NCBI RefSeq assembly: GCF_032854445.1
Contig: NC_088295.1
Coordinates: forward strand, 17,533,385 to 17,597,384
Direction of reading: 5' to 3'
Source of the DNA: Liolophura sinensis
Lineage: Eukaryota; Mollusca; Polyplacophora; Chitonida; Chitonidae
DNA: 64,000 bases
Part shown: in pieces, positions 48,486-60,223 of the stretch
Numbering within the stretch: position 1 is the stretch's first letter
Layout of the letters: each line of letters starts with the position of its first letter
Notes under the pieces: generated by a model
Seen by the model: the letters and a program-made list of their open reading frames with translations, nothing else
Databases searched by the model: none
Told to the model about the DNA's origin: nothing
Translations under genes and position numbers: made by a program

Positions 48486-51400
48486 ATGCGAAGACGTGTA
48501 ATCGGCTGTTTGTTGATGCTCCGCAGCAAAATGTCTTTCTATGCAGTTAGAAAGGGAAGGAATCCCGGAGTATATCAGACGTGGTTAGTATGACTAGGAA
48601 GGTCTTTCCGGTAAAGAGAAACCAAAAATCTTAGATAATGATGAACATGTATTGCAACAACAACAACACATGGAACCTATCATATCTGAAAGCCAGACAT
48701 TCTGATTACTTTTCCAGAGAGAATTTCTTACTGTACGTGTACCTAAAACCTGTATTGTTCATTTTTATGCTAAAATGGTCTCATCTGCCTATCTATTCTG
48801 GATTAAATTGTCTTTGTTTTCACCTCCAGTATTCTAGAGTTTGTTTTATGATTGGCTCAGAGCAGCTATGATATCACGTCAAAACTATGAATATATTGAA
48901 AAGCAAACGTCCTTTTGCCAGGCTGCATGATGCACAAAATCCACCCAAACATGCCTAAGACATTGTCTATCCAAATGAATCTATTCCCATGTCTACAATA
49001 TCCACGACAAGCCCACGATTGCTGTAATTACCACAGTCTCCTGACATTAGTGGTCAGTTTAGGAAGATGCTAAACTACCGGTACCCATAATTCTGCCACA
49101 TTTATATTTATTTATTTGATTGGTGTACTCAAGACATACTCAAGAATATTTCACTTCAGTGACGGCCAGCATTGTGATGGGAGAAGCCACATTTATAGAG
49201 AGAATACATAAGTACACAATGCCACTTATGCTGTAGTCATCATTGAAAACTCCAGCAAGCCCCGAGGTACCACATGGAAAATGTTAGGAAGTGAGGGATA
49301 ATGGGATTCCTCATACTTGTCCGCTTAATTGGCCTCATTGTGTGAGAGGAATGAATGCTTTCGGCAAAAATACACATCTCTTGTTTTCCAACAGGGCACA
49401 GTGTCAAGAACAAGTTGCCAAATTCACAGGGGCAAAATTCCGGAAATTCTCCACAGAGGCTGAAGCTTGGGAGTTTGTCAACGAGGATGCAGGTGAGGAT
49501 AATCAAACATAAATATCTCTATATATCTCTGTATATTTGATAATCTCAAAACATTTCCCATATGATCTTGTTTTATTACCTGCGTTTAACATGATTCTGC
49601 CAGATTTATAAGTGTGCTAAGATTATACCAATATGGTATTTAGCCTAATTGCGGCAATGAAAAAAAGTTTCCCTTTCAGGTGTTACCTAGCTGAGTATGT
49701 TCTTGATTTAATAGTCCCTCCACTGAACAGGTGTGTTTAATATCCAGGAAAATGTATTCTCATAATATCATACTGATTCCCAAATGTCCTTGTGGATCTG
49801 ACAGGGGAACTGCTAAAATAATGTGGAGGGTTGTATTATATTTATATGCAGTATTCTTGAAATTTGTGTAGTTTTCAAACATGTTGCAGATTTTTGTTAG
49901 TATAACTGATGTAATATCAATGGAGGTGTGTTCTTACGGACACATATATGAGATTCAGATAACGTGATGTATTTGTCCAAAAGGCCCAGGAGAATTGAGA
50001 CTGAGCTCAATTTTAATAACATTCTTTTTTTTAACTTACTGGAGATATGTATTTGTTTTCTAAACTGGCCTCTATGAGCACTTTACTTTCAGGTATGTCC
50101 TCATCTAACTCATACAGCCAAGGGTCAGTGTTGGGAAGTTCAGATAATGGCCTACAATTCAAGATACAGGCTATCATGTCCACTATGAACTTGTTCAAAC
50201 AGCAGCTCACATCTCTGAGTAGCCTGGGTGATAAGTTGTCTACTGAAATTGAGGATTTGCAATGTGCTGTGGGTTTGCGCTCTGGAGGTCTGAGCCCAGC
50301 CAAGTCATATACTCCAGGAGTGAAGCGAGCCTTCACCACAGGTACAAGGAGCGGGCAGTTTGGGCCTCAGCCTCCCAAGAAGAGCAACTTGAGGAAGACA
50401 AAATCCCAGGATTCCACCCCAGAATATTGGACAGGTGGGAGAAGAGAGAGCAGTAGAGCTGCGATGATTTATGCCTATGGCAGTGTTAATTCAGCTGAGT
50501 CAAACCTGGCTATAATGCCCCCTTTGTATTACCACTCTCACCTATCACCATCCAAGTACCTGCTGCAAAAATCTGTAATGTTGTTTTTCATAAGCTACGA
50601 CCACCTTCACTTAACGTCAGGCTCCTTTCTGGACAAAAGGTATTAAAACCATTACTTAAGCTCTCGCTCTTCTGTCATTGATACCACCAGAGACCGTATA
50701 AACAGCTGGCTTGTATAAACTAAGAATTGCTGAACATGTGACAGGCCAACTTCTTATTGCATGCATGGGTACATGAATTCTACATCATGTGTTATATCTG
50801 AACCACAGACTTCCTGAGCTCTATGAAATTCAAGCTGAGTCAATCAAGTCCACCATTAGCCATCACCACAAGCTGTTATTGGGAGAAAAAAATGAAGACA
50901 ACTCAAGGTGTGATATCTCATTAGTTATGGGGTGCACCATTTAGGTGAATGCGCTACTTACAGTGTAGACTTGCAGATATGATAGATCACACACCAATGC
51001 ACTTGATTTATACCTGTAGGACTTTTTAACTTCAGCCATTGCTCTGTTTTATTTATTTATTTCTTTTTTTCTATCATGCAGCGTCATCATATCAGGTCTG
51101 TTTTTTTAACGAAAAAATATTAAGAGAGGTTCAAAATATTGAAAACATTGCATGATTGCACTATTGACACATACAATACACAGACCCTCTGGGTGCCGCC
51201 AGACTCGCTATTCCTGATTGCAGTGTTGACACATACAATACACAGACCCTTAATGTGCCGCCAGACTCGCTATTCCTGATTGCAGTGTTGACACATACAG
51301 TACATAGACTCTTCATGTACCGCCAGACTCACTATTCCTGATTGCAGTGTTGACACATACAGTACATAGACTCTTCATGTACCGCCAGACTCACTATTCC

Positions 51401-54235
51401 TGATTGCAGTGTTGACACATACAATACATAGACTCTTCATGTACCGCCAGACTCACTATTCCTGATTGCAGTGTTGACACGTACAATACACGGACCCTCC
51501 GTGTACCGCCAGACTCGCTATTTCGCCAGCATGGCATCAGCTCCAAACCTGGCGTTATAACGAGGTACTTGCCAGCTTCAGATTGCAAGATTATTTCTCT
51601 ACATCCCGTAGTTCTCTATTGGTGGCAGTGGTGGTTGAAAAGGTTGTAGAATTAGGGTAGTCACAACATCTTTTGTATGGTTCAAGAAGTAATTTTTTTT
51701 CATGTTAGATTTTTATAATATTGTATGTGAAAATAATTCTGCAAGATATTGTGAAATTAATTTTGAAATATATTGTGAAATTTCTTCATAGATTTTAAAT
51801 GAATTTAAGTTACCTTATGGTGCTTAATCATTGCCTGCCCATATATGCATAAATATTTATTTCTTCATTGTAGTACAATAACTACAGAATCTTTCATGGC
51901 ACAGGTCTTAACCAGTGGGTTTACTCTTTTGCAGGAAAGAAATTCAATGAAGAAGATGGAGTTACAGTGTATACTGATGGAGCTTGTGGGGATAATGGGC
52001 GAAATGGAGCCAGGGCCGGGCTGGGTGTCTTCTGGGGTGAAGGGGATTCCAGGTGAGCCCTTCAGCAGTCAGTCACAGATTTTGTAGCAGAAGAATAGGT
52101 TTCTTCTTGGCAATAATATGTGTAATGCACAACTTGAATCCAACTCTAACTGGTTCTGTTGCAGCTTTCAGTCAGAAGGGCTGTGGTTTTCTATTGACCT
52201 ATAAAAACCAAATAAAGTTGACTTGTGTCAGGTAAACATTGTGTGTTATTATATTTCTTGACTATGTTGTCAACAGAAATTTGAGCGAGAGATTACCGGG
52301 TAGACCCACAAATAACAGAGCCGAAATCCATGTGAGTACACAGATGTTATGTCAGACACTGTCTCTAGAGTGTGCATTTTAATTGGAATAAATTCTTGGT
52401 TTTGTGTTATGGTTGGAAAATACATAGGGTACGTAAGTAGGAAGGTTTTTCTTTTCAGGAAAAAAAAAATTATTCTCAATTTCGTTTCACCATTTAATCC
52501 CATTCACCCACTTCAAGTCCTCATCGTATATCTGACATTATTGATCCACATTTGTTCGCTGTTGAAATAGCAACTAAAAATAGTCAACTAAATTTTAGAG
52601 GTTTTCATCAGGGGAAGTGACTTCTCATTTCTTGTTATTATGTGATTATCTCCACTTACTGAAAAAAAATTAGATAAGGATGGATAGGTAATGCGAAACC
52701 AATGTTATTTTCCACTTGGCTTCAAGTCACTTGTATGATATTTATTTTCTCCTTTTCTGTTAACTAACATGGAAAATGAATACAGATAGTGTATATCAGT
52801 GCATCAAATCAGACCCTTATCTTGTAATACTGAACATTTGAAATATAAAAGATTGTGGAACTTGATATGTGAAGAAAAAATCTCAGTGGTTAAAATGCAT
52901 GTTTGTCTAGGAGGATTTAAGAGTGTATATTTATATAGCTTTACTTTCAAGACCTGCAAATGATATGTATTTAATTCATTGAGAAATTATTGACTGAATC
53001 CAAAGTTGAGCTGTTTCTTGTGAAATTACTCAGTAAAGACAAAAATCAGCTGAAGGACAGTGGCAGAGTGCACACAGCAAAATTGTGACATGTGTTTCTA
53101 TTGCTGTGTTTTACAGGCTGCCAGACGTGCAGTAGAACAAGCCAAAGCCTACGGAATAAAAAACCTCATCCTTCATACAGACAGTCAGTTCCTCATCAAC
53201 AGTATGTGAATTCTTGTCATATTTAATTTTGTCGCAAGATGTTGTATTCTTAAAGAATTAATTCATGTTATCTTCTTAAAGAATTTATATCGTTATTAAA
53301 ATTATGTTTTAATTCACTGTGTTTAGAATCCATATTGTTTATTCCTATTTTGTGGATATTGGTTTTACATGTATAAATTTGGTTACAGGATATTCATGCA
53401 CTGATTTTCTCCTTGCCAGGTATTACAACCTGGATCAAAGGCTGGAAGAAAAATGACTGGGTGAAAACAACAGGAGAACCTGTAATAAACAAGGAAGATT
53501 TTCTACAACTAGATCGAGTTATTCAGGATATGAATATTAAATGGGTGAGTGGGACTGTTGTGCAAACAGAAGACTGTCTGATGTGTCACTATCTTCTTAC
53601 TGTCGAGGTCTAGTATGGGCTTTTGATAAGAAACCACAAAATTCAGTTTGTTACCAAGTAATCTCAATACAACTTGCACGGGATGGATGAGTCATCTCTG
53701 GCTTTTCGGATAGGTGATCCTACTCTGGCAACACTGGTCTTTCTGGATTACCATCAACACATTGGGTGTATTAAACTTCTACATTTCACCAAAGCAGAGT
53801 AGATGTGTCCACCTGCATGAATTATCTCAACTAGCACCCTGTCATCAATATTGATCCTGGTTTCCTTTAATATAATAGCATAACTTTGGTTTGTTTGAAT
53901 CATTCTAGTTGAGCAATGTAACAGGTTGTGATGGCTGAAAAAGTGTTGTTTCCTTACATTCTCAAAATCGAACAACTAAAATTATGTATCCCTTGAGTTT
54001 AGTTGTGTTTGATCTATTCTACAGGTATCTGCACTTCCTTTGTCCCCTACAGTAGCCATTACCTTTATCTGAACTGAGGGGTCGTTTTGGTTGTGTAAAA
54101 TGGCATGCTTCTCAATTTATTCTCTTGACCTTGTTGTTTCAGGTTTATGTCAAAGGTCACCATGGAATTCCAGGGAATGAAGCTGCTGACAGACTTGCCA
54201 CAGAAGGAGCCAAAAAACCACAGCCATGTTCATGA
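48486..54235 (+). CDS. RNASEH1: RNASEH1, ribonuclease H1
   Basis: Eight exons join in frame: 48486-48583, 49395-49492, 50093-50434, 51935-52052, 52277-52331, 53117-53201, 53420-53544 and 54143-54235. Starting at the Met at 48531 gives 322 aa; an in-frame upstream Met at 48486 adds MRRRVIGCLLMLRSK (337 aa). Numbered from 48531, the hybrid-binding domain is residues 2-47 (FYAVRKGRNPGVYQTW, KFRKFSTEAEAWEFV). A long Ser-rich linker with the basic stretch PPKKSNLRKTK follows, then the catalytic RNase H domain with D179 (YTDGACG), E220 (NNRAEIH), D244 (HTDSQF) and D308 (GNEAADRLA), plus H298 in GHHG. All four metal-binding acidic residues are present. The enzyme degrades RNA in RNA:DNA hybrids in the nucleus, and in mitochondria when made from the upstream start. 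The linker exon is longer than in vertebrates. Intron 3 holds a 62-bp satellite. Confidence 0.95.
49103..49192 (-). mobile_element. SINE family A fragment in RNASEH1 intron 1
   Basis: A tail-and-core fragment, TTTATTTATTTGATTGGTG through CTCAAGAATATTTCACTTC and GACGGCCAGCATTGTGATGG, ending abruptly (5'-truncated). Confidence 0.75.
51160..51545. repeat. 62-bp tandem repeat in RNASEH1 intron 3
   Basis: About six copies of a 62-bp unit with the phrases TTGACACATACAATACA, GACTCTTCATGTACCGCCAG and CTATTCCTGATTGCAGTG. The right copies are more alike than the leftmost one. Confidence 0.92.
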
Positions 54236-54242
54236 CAATGTA

Positions 54243-54248
54243 AATAAA
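54243..54248 (+). terminator. RNASEH1 polyadenylation signal
   Basis: AATAAA begins eight bases after the RNASEH1 stop codon ends. If used, the 3' UTR would be only about 30 bases, which keeps the mature RNA clear of the satellite that starts ~250 bases downstream. Confidence 0.6.
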
Positions 54249-54489
54249 CTGTACATACATGCAAAGGATCTCAGAAATTTTATGTGTCTGATGGCTGGGA
54301 ATTATTGAAAGAAAATACAATTGAAATGGGAAATTTCTCACATTTGGATTGCCAGTGATGTCATTTTCAGTGTTTTGTGTTTTTTCTTACTTAAAATTTC
54401 AAGCCCAGATTTCAGACCAACCTCTTGCTTGTTTCTCTGTGGCTTCATACTGGGTACTCTTTCAGGTACATGACAAAGGATGATCATTT

Positions 54490-55725
54490 CCTTCAGGCTT
54501 TGTTAGTTTTCCGCGCTTTGTCAGTCCCTCCAGGCTTTGTCAGTTCTTCCAGGCTTTGTTAGTTTTTCCAGGCTTTGTCAATCCCCCCAGGCTTTGTCCA
54601 TTCCCCCAGGCTTTGTCAGTCCCCTGGGCTTTGTCAGTCCTCTCAGGCTTTGTCAGTCCCCCCTGGCTTTGTCAGATACTTCAGGCTGTGGTTGGTAGTT
54701 TGATTCCTCCAATCCATTTTTGGTTCCTTCAAACTGTGTTAGATTCTTCTAGGGTGTGTTTGGTTCCTCCCTGTAGTGTTTGGTTCTTCCAAGATATGTT
54801 TGGTTCCGCCAGGCTGAGTTTGGCTGCTCAGGCTGTGTTTAGTCCCCCGTGCTATGTCTGGTTCCTCCGTGCAGTCTTTGGTTCCTCCATGCAGTCTTTG
54901 GTTCCTCCATGCAGTGCTTTGGTTCCTCCATGCAGTGCTTTGTTCCTCCAGGTTGTGTTTGGTTTCTCAGGCTGTGTTTGGTTGCTAAGGCTGTGTTTGG
55001 TCCACCATGCTATGTCTGGTTCCTCCATGCATTGTTCAGTTCCTCCATGCAGTGTTGGGTTCCTACAGGCTGTCTTTGGTTTCTCCATGCAGTCTTTGGT
55101 TCCTCCATGCAGTGCTCCTCCAGGCTGTGTTTGGTTTCTCGGGCTGTGTTTGGTTCCTGCAGGCTATATTAGCTTCTCCCAGCTATGTTTGGTTCTTCCA
55201 GGCTATGTTTGGTTCCTCCCGGCTATGTTTGGTTCCTCCAGTCTGTGTTTGGTTTCACGGGCTGTGTTTGACTCCTGCAGGCTATATTAGCTTCTCCCAG
55301 CTATGTTTGGTTCCTCCAGGCTATGTTTGGTTCCTCCCGGTTACGTTTGGTTCCTCCAGTCTGTGTTTGGTTTCTCAGGCTGTGTTTGGCTCCTGCAGGC
55401 TATATTAGCTTCTCCCAGCTATGTTTGGTTCCTCCCAGATATGTTTGGTTCCTCCAGTCTGTGTTTGGTTTCTCAGGCTGTGTTTGGCTCCTGCAGGCTA
55501 TATTAGCTTCTCCCAGCTATGTTTGGTTCCTCCCAGATATGTTTGGTTCCTCCAGTCTGTGTTTGGTTTCTCAGGCTGTGTTTGGCTCCTGCAGGCTATA
55601 TTAGCTTCTCCCAGCTATGTTTGGTTCCTCCCAGATATGTTTGGTTCCTCCAGTCTGTGTTTGGTTTCTCAGGCTGTGTTTGGCTCCTGCAGGCTGTATT
55701 AGTTTCTCCAAGCTGTGTTTGCCTC
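54490..55725. repeat. Layered 20-bp / 98-bp minisatellite downstream of RNASEH1
   Basis: The left part (54490-54680) is an irregular 18-20-bp repeat (CAGGCTTTGTCAGTCCC type). It passes into TTTGGTTCCTCCAGGCTGTG-type 20-bp units. From about 55180 these are organised as a 98-bp higher-order repeat (TTAGCTTCTCCCAGCTATG, TTTGGTTCCTCCCAGATATG, TCTGTGTTTGGTTTCTCAGG, TTTGGCTCCTGCAGGC), with about five copies, the last four nearly identical. Overlapping reading frames offset by 98 bases are artefacts of this period. Confidence 0.95.
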
Positions 55726-56289
55726 CTGATCATAGGCCTATCTTCTGTTGTATGTGTGGAGTACTCCTTGAGCACAGCATGCAACGGCAATCTGCCCTCC
55801 TCGCACTGTTCATGACCATTTGTACAGTCCAACATTTACACAATTACACTTTTCTTCCGTAAAAGTGCTGCACATATCTGTACACCATTGCTGGAAAAGC
55901 TGTAGTAATGTGAAAAAGCTTCTCTGGTTTCTTCCACTTCCACATGTCATTGCTGAAGTGTAATGTTAATGTGACGTGAATAATTTGTGTCACAAGCAAA
56001 ACAAACATCTTAGATTAGCTTCCATTTCCAAAAATCACAACATTGTATAAATGCAACACACAGGATTTGTTTTTTTGGTTCATTTTTTCTTTATTTATTG
56101 TCCTTTTGTTTAAAGCCATGTTCTCAATTGTAAAAAAAATGGAACTTTACCTAGTATGCTAGCAGTTTGGAGCCCCACACCTTTACGATCTAACTCGCCC
56201 AAATATACATGACTTTCCTTATGATACAGATTTGCTACTTTGATTAATCTTTAATGTTGCTTTCAAAATTATTTTTGTCACATCTAGGT

Positions 56290-56530
56290 CCTCTGTAGCT
56301 GACACATTTATTGTGACGCCTCCATGGAATACGACAAGGACACCTGGCACTACGCCATATCCAGTCACATTTTACGGACACTGGGTCAACCAGTACTTAA
56401 CCTTTTTCTAATAAATGTTAAGCAAAATGCAAAGTAGTACCAAGATGTAAGTGTTGACTGGACTTGAGACTGGATCTACCATTTAGGAAGCAAACGCTGT
56501 ATCCACTTTGCTCAGCAGTTGGTCGGTGAT
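56290..56530 (-). mobile_element. SINE-like element, family C type, minus orientation
   Basis: The left end (CTCTGTAGCTGACACATTTA, ACACCTGGCACTACGCC) and right end (GGATCTACCATTTAGGAAGC, then GTATCCACTTTGCTCAG) have the layout of a reversed tRNA-headed SINE. Similarity to the other family C copies is modest. Confidence 0.45.
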
Positions 56531-58074
56531 GAAACAAAAACTATAAACGACAGGGAGTAAGCACTTGGAATGCATATTTTTTATATTTATTTACAAATTA
56601 TTTAAATGGTACACTTATAAAATAGATACAATAATCTATCTGCAGACCGTAAAAATCATTCTGGGTATACATTAAAATGTACAACAAAATACAGCAACAT
56701 GAACAACCTGTGATTTCTGCCGAGAAAAAAGACATGTAAGGGGTATGGTAGGTTTACACTTGACCTCCATCGAGCACCACAAAAATTCCAGCTGTCAGAC
56801 GGCTAAAAATTCTTTGCAAATGCAGAGAAATGAAAAACTAGTATTAAAAGTTTTGTGCAGAAAATCTCAGTATACAGTAACATATACACATACCCGTTTT
56901 TGTAAATGCTACAAACAATACATTACAACATTCAAAACCAACAAAATAAATAGTAACAACACATAAAACGGGGGGTGTAGAGATAATGAAGTATGCTATT
57001 GTATCCAAAGCAGCCAGTTGTCGTTAAACTCAATGATTTAAATGATTAGAGGGAAATGACAATCTCAAAGGCAAGCCTTTGTATACAACCTATTCAAAAC
57101 GATGTCTGAAAATATACCTTTACTTTTTAGCATGTTTGAATGCTAAAACAAATATTTATCACTATATTAATAGTGCTTTGAAGCAGTAACATTAAAAGAC
57201 TTTTTTTCTTCCTGAACCAGATTTTAATTCTGAAATTAGCTCACTGCCACTGAAGTTCAGCAGGTGAAAATGTAGATCTACACTGCAGGAACCTTGAGGA
57301 GTTTCAAAAATTGCACTGAATTATTTTTAAAAAATCAAAAAAAAAATATACGGCAAAAGTATTTTCAGAATGTTTCTCACTGGAATATATTTGATTGGTC
57401 AATATCTTGACACCTTTACAGTTTAATACTCCAGTTTAATATACTTTTTTTCACTGGTATTTAGCCTGGACAACAAGTGGACACTTGTATAATTACTAAT
57501 TTTAATGATACATGTTATTTGCTTTTGAAGTGTACTTTCGTTCCCTGAAGTGCATGTACCACAAAGCTAATCAGTTTTTACATGATCACTGACATGAGAT
57601 ATTTTTCTGTTTGACAGGACTAGAGCTTAAGCCAGGAATTCAAATTTGTACAATTTAAAAGCACATATTTAATATCATCTGACATTCACCATCAAGAGAT
57701 AAAATTCCAGCTTATTATAACTCACTGTAAACCTTTACTTTGTCGTTTTGCTTACTGATTTTGTAAAGTAAAATACAAAAAGAAATTGTAAGTACCATGG
57801 CTCAACTGTTTACCTCGCCATGGCATAGCTGCACTATTGCAAGTCAAAATCATTCAATTAGTCAGCTGCTTGCTTCTGTGCTTTGATGTTTTTGTGTTTT
57901 GATCATGGTTGTGACCATATAACAATATAACATAACAAAAACATTTGTATCAATTAATAAAAAAAATTGTGATTCTTTTGAGTTTTGTTTCACTTCACTG
58001 GCATGTATTTGTATTTTTAGATACATGTATATTCAATCAGAACATGACAGTTTATGCATACACTTTCATTAAGC

Positions 58075-58595
58075 ATGTTATCCAAATGACATGTTAAGCC
58101 CATCTTAACCTCACAGACTATATGTTTCCAAATGACATGTTAAGCCCGTCTTAACCTCACACACTACGTTTCCAAATGACATGTCAAGCCCGTCTTAACC
58201 TCACAGACTACATGTTTCCAAATGACATGTTAAGCCCATCTTAACCTCACAGACTACATGTTTCCAAATGACATGTTAAGCCCGTCTTAACCTCACAGAC
58301 TACATGTTTCCAAATGACATGTTAAGCCCTTCTTAACCTCACAGACTATATGTTTTCCAAATGACATGTTAAGCCCATCTTAACCTCACAGACTATATGT
58401 TTTCCAAATGACATGTTAAGCCCATCTTAACCTCACAGACTACATGTTTTCCAAATGACATATTAAGCCCATCTTAACCTCACAGACTATATGTTTTCCA
58501 AATGACATGTTAAGCCCGTCTTAACCTCACAGACTATATGCTTCCAAATGATATGTTAGACCTATCTTAACTTCTCAGGCTATTTTTCCAAAAGA
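58075..58595. repeat. ~47-bp satellite
   Basis: About eleven copies of TCCAAATGACATGTTAAGCC, then CGTCTTAACCTCACAGACTA and ATGTTT, mostly 46-48 bp apart. The last copies on the right (58540-58595) are decayed. Confidence 0.93.
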
Positions 58596-60223
58596 CACGT
58601 ATAGCACTATGTTAATGTGCGTATTGTTTAACCATTGCCAAAAGGACACAATGATGAAGAATGTAAATATTCCTGTAAAATAACCAGTAATGTCCAAGAC
58701 AACAACCATCTAAGAGCAGGCATGTATATTCAGTATTTCCACGCAAACATGTACTATAGGTTGTATTTATATATAATTTACATCATGTACTCATCATACA
58801 ATATACACCATTATGACTAACAGGACATTTAAAAGATATTTGGCACTTATTCCATCCTCTCCTCACAAGCAGTTCAAGGTCCATGCAGATCGGACTGAAT
58901 GGCATCTGATAATTGCAATGAAATTCACAAATTGTTACAAGTCATGGCCAACTCAGGTACCCAGGCCTAGCATTTCAGGGGAATGATTTGTATTACTTTA
59001 ACTAAATAAACCTGTTCAATATATGGCCTATGTATAGGGATACAGAGTGAACTTCAACACTGCAGGTGTAAAAATGTTCAAAAAGGTTGTTTGTGACTTT
59101 GTTCATCAGATTTCTCACAACCATCGATCTGTAAAGTGTAATATAACTGTCCAAAAATCCATTAGAATTCTGTAAGGCTGTCGGTTTGTATTAGTTTCTT
59201 AATTTTTCTAAAAAAACAAAAACCATCGACCTTGTATCTGTTCAAATAAGATGAACTGGGCATGACGAGTATTTGTAGACTGTGCATCAGACAGACAGAT
59301 GTACCCACCAACTTTTGTTGTCTGTTGCATGTGTATCATTAAATCTGAATTTTGATGAATTCATATGTTCATTTATACACCGCCATTAAGCAGCAAAAAA
59401 AAATGTAATTCAAGATTCTGACTTCACAATAGCGCATAGTGCCAAATTTTCTTCACTTTCCCACAGTAGCATTCAAAAATCAAATAGCATAATTCAGATA
59501 CATCTAATTTATATGATTTTCGGGTATTCACCACTTTTTGTTTTCTTGCATGCAAGTTTATGTTAAACTGCACAGATTTTCACTGATATCATTTAATACA
59601 CTTATGTCACAAGTAATATAATGTGGACTATCGAGTACTCAAGGCAGTACATTCCACATTACGAGGCAGCTGTGTTGCCGTCTGGAATGCGCCATCTAGT
59701 AGTGGACTGGTCAGTTCTCGGCTTTAAATGACAGCTGTATCTCAATCCACTTTTCTTCACCAACGAGAAGTGTTGATCTTTTTCTGAAAATTTCCCTACT
59801 CTTAAAGAGCTCAGGTAACATAACTTGTTACTGTTATTACAGCCAATTTCTTTCTGTTGGCATTTCAAGGGATATGGATTCACTCTCTCCCTGCTGAAAG
59901 GAATATTCACTTCACACCAACAACATTCCCATCCAATCATCTGTGAGTGCAGTTTATCTGGTATGAGCCAATCAGGAAACCTGTTTTCTTGTTCCTTAGC
60001 CAATCAGACCAAGGCTTACTGAGGGGAAATCAATTGGTTTCATCCACTGAAATGCTCCTTTTTATTGCCCAGTTGATGCATAGGCAACTCATTTAGGATA
60101 TTCACTACAGAAGCCTGTAGCTTTCTGTTTATCACCAAGATTAGGGTAAAGTCCACAATGGATCACAGGTATCCAACACATAAAGTAATAAATAAGTGCT
60201 CTTCAGAGAAACTCTGTAATGGT

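Larger units (their letters stand above)
55726..60050. other. Intergenic or long 3' UTR between convergent RNASEH1 and EVA1C-like genes
   Basis: No protein gene is recognised. The stretch is AT-rich and holds a SINE (56290-56525) and a satellite (58075-58595). Part of it may be the 3' UTR of the minus-strand EVA1C-like gene: a minus-strand AATAAA lies near 60060 and others occur far downstream (near 56580), so the 3' end is unsettled. A minus-strand 114-codon frame at 59659-60003 has no recognisable domain. Confidence 0.4.

Noticed and set aside
54556-55862. Several plus-strand frames of repeated CLVPPGYVWFL-like units
   Set aside because: By-products of the 20-bp/98-bp minisatellite; identical frames recur every 98 bases.
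59659-60003. 114-codon minus-strand frame downstream of the EVA1C-like stop
   Set aside because: It lies after the stop codon of the gene on the same strand, probably in its 3' UTR or intergenic DNA, with no domain.
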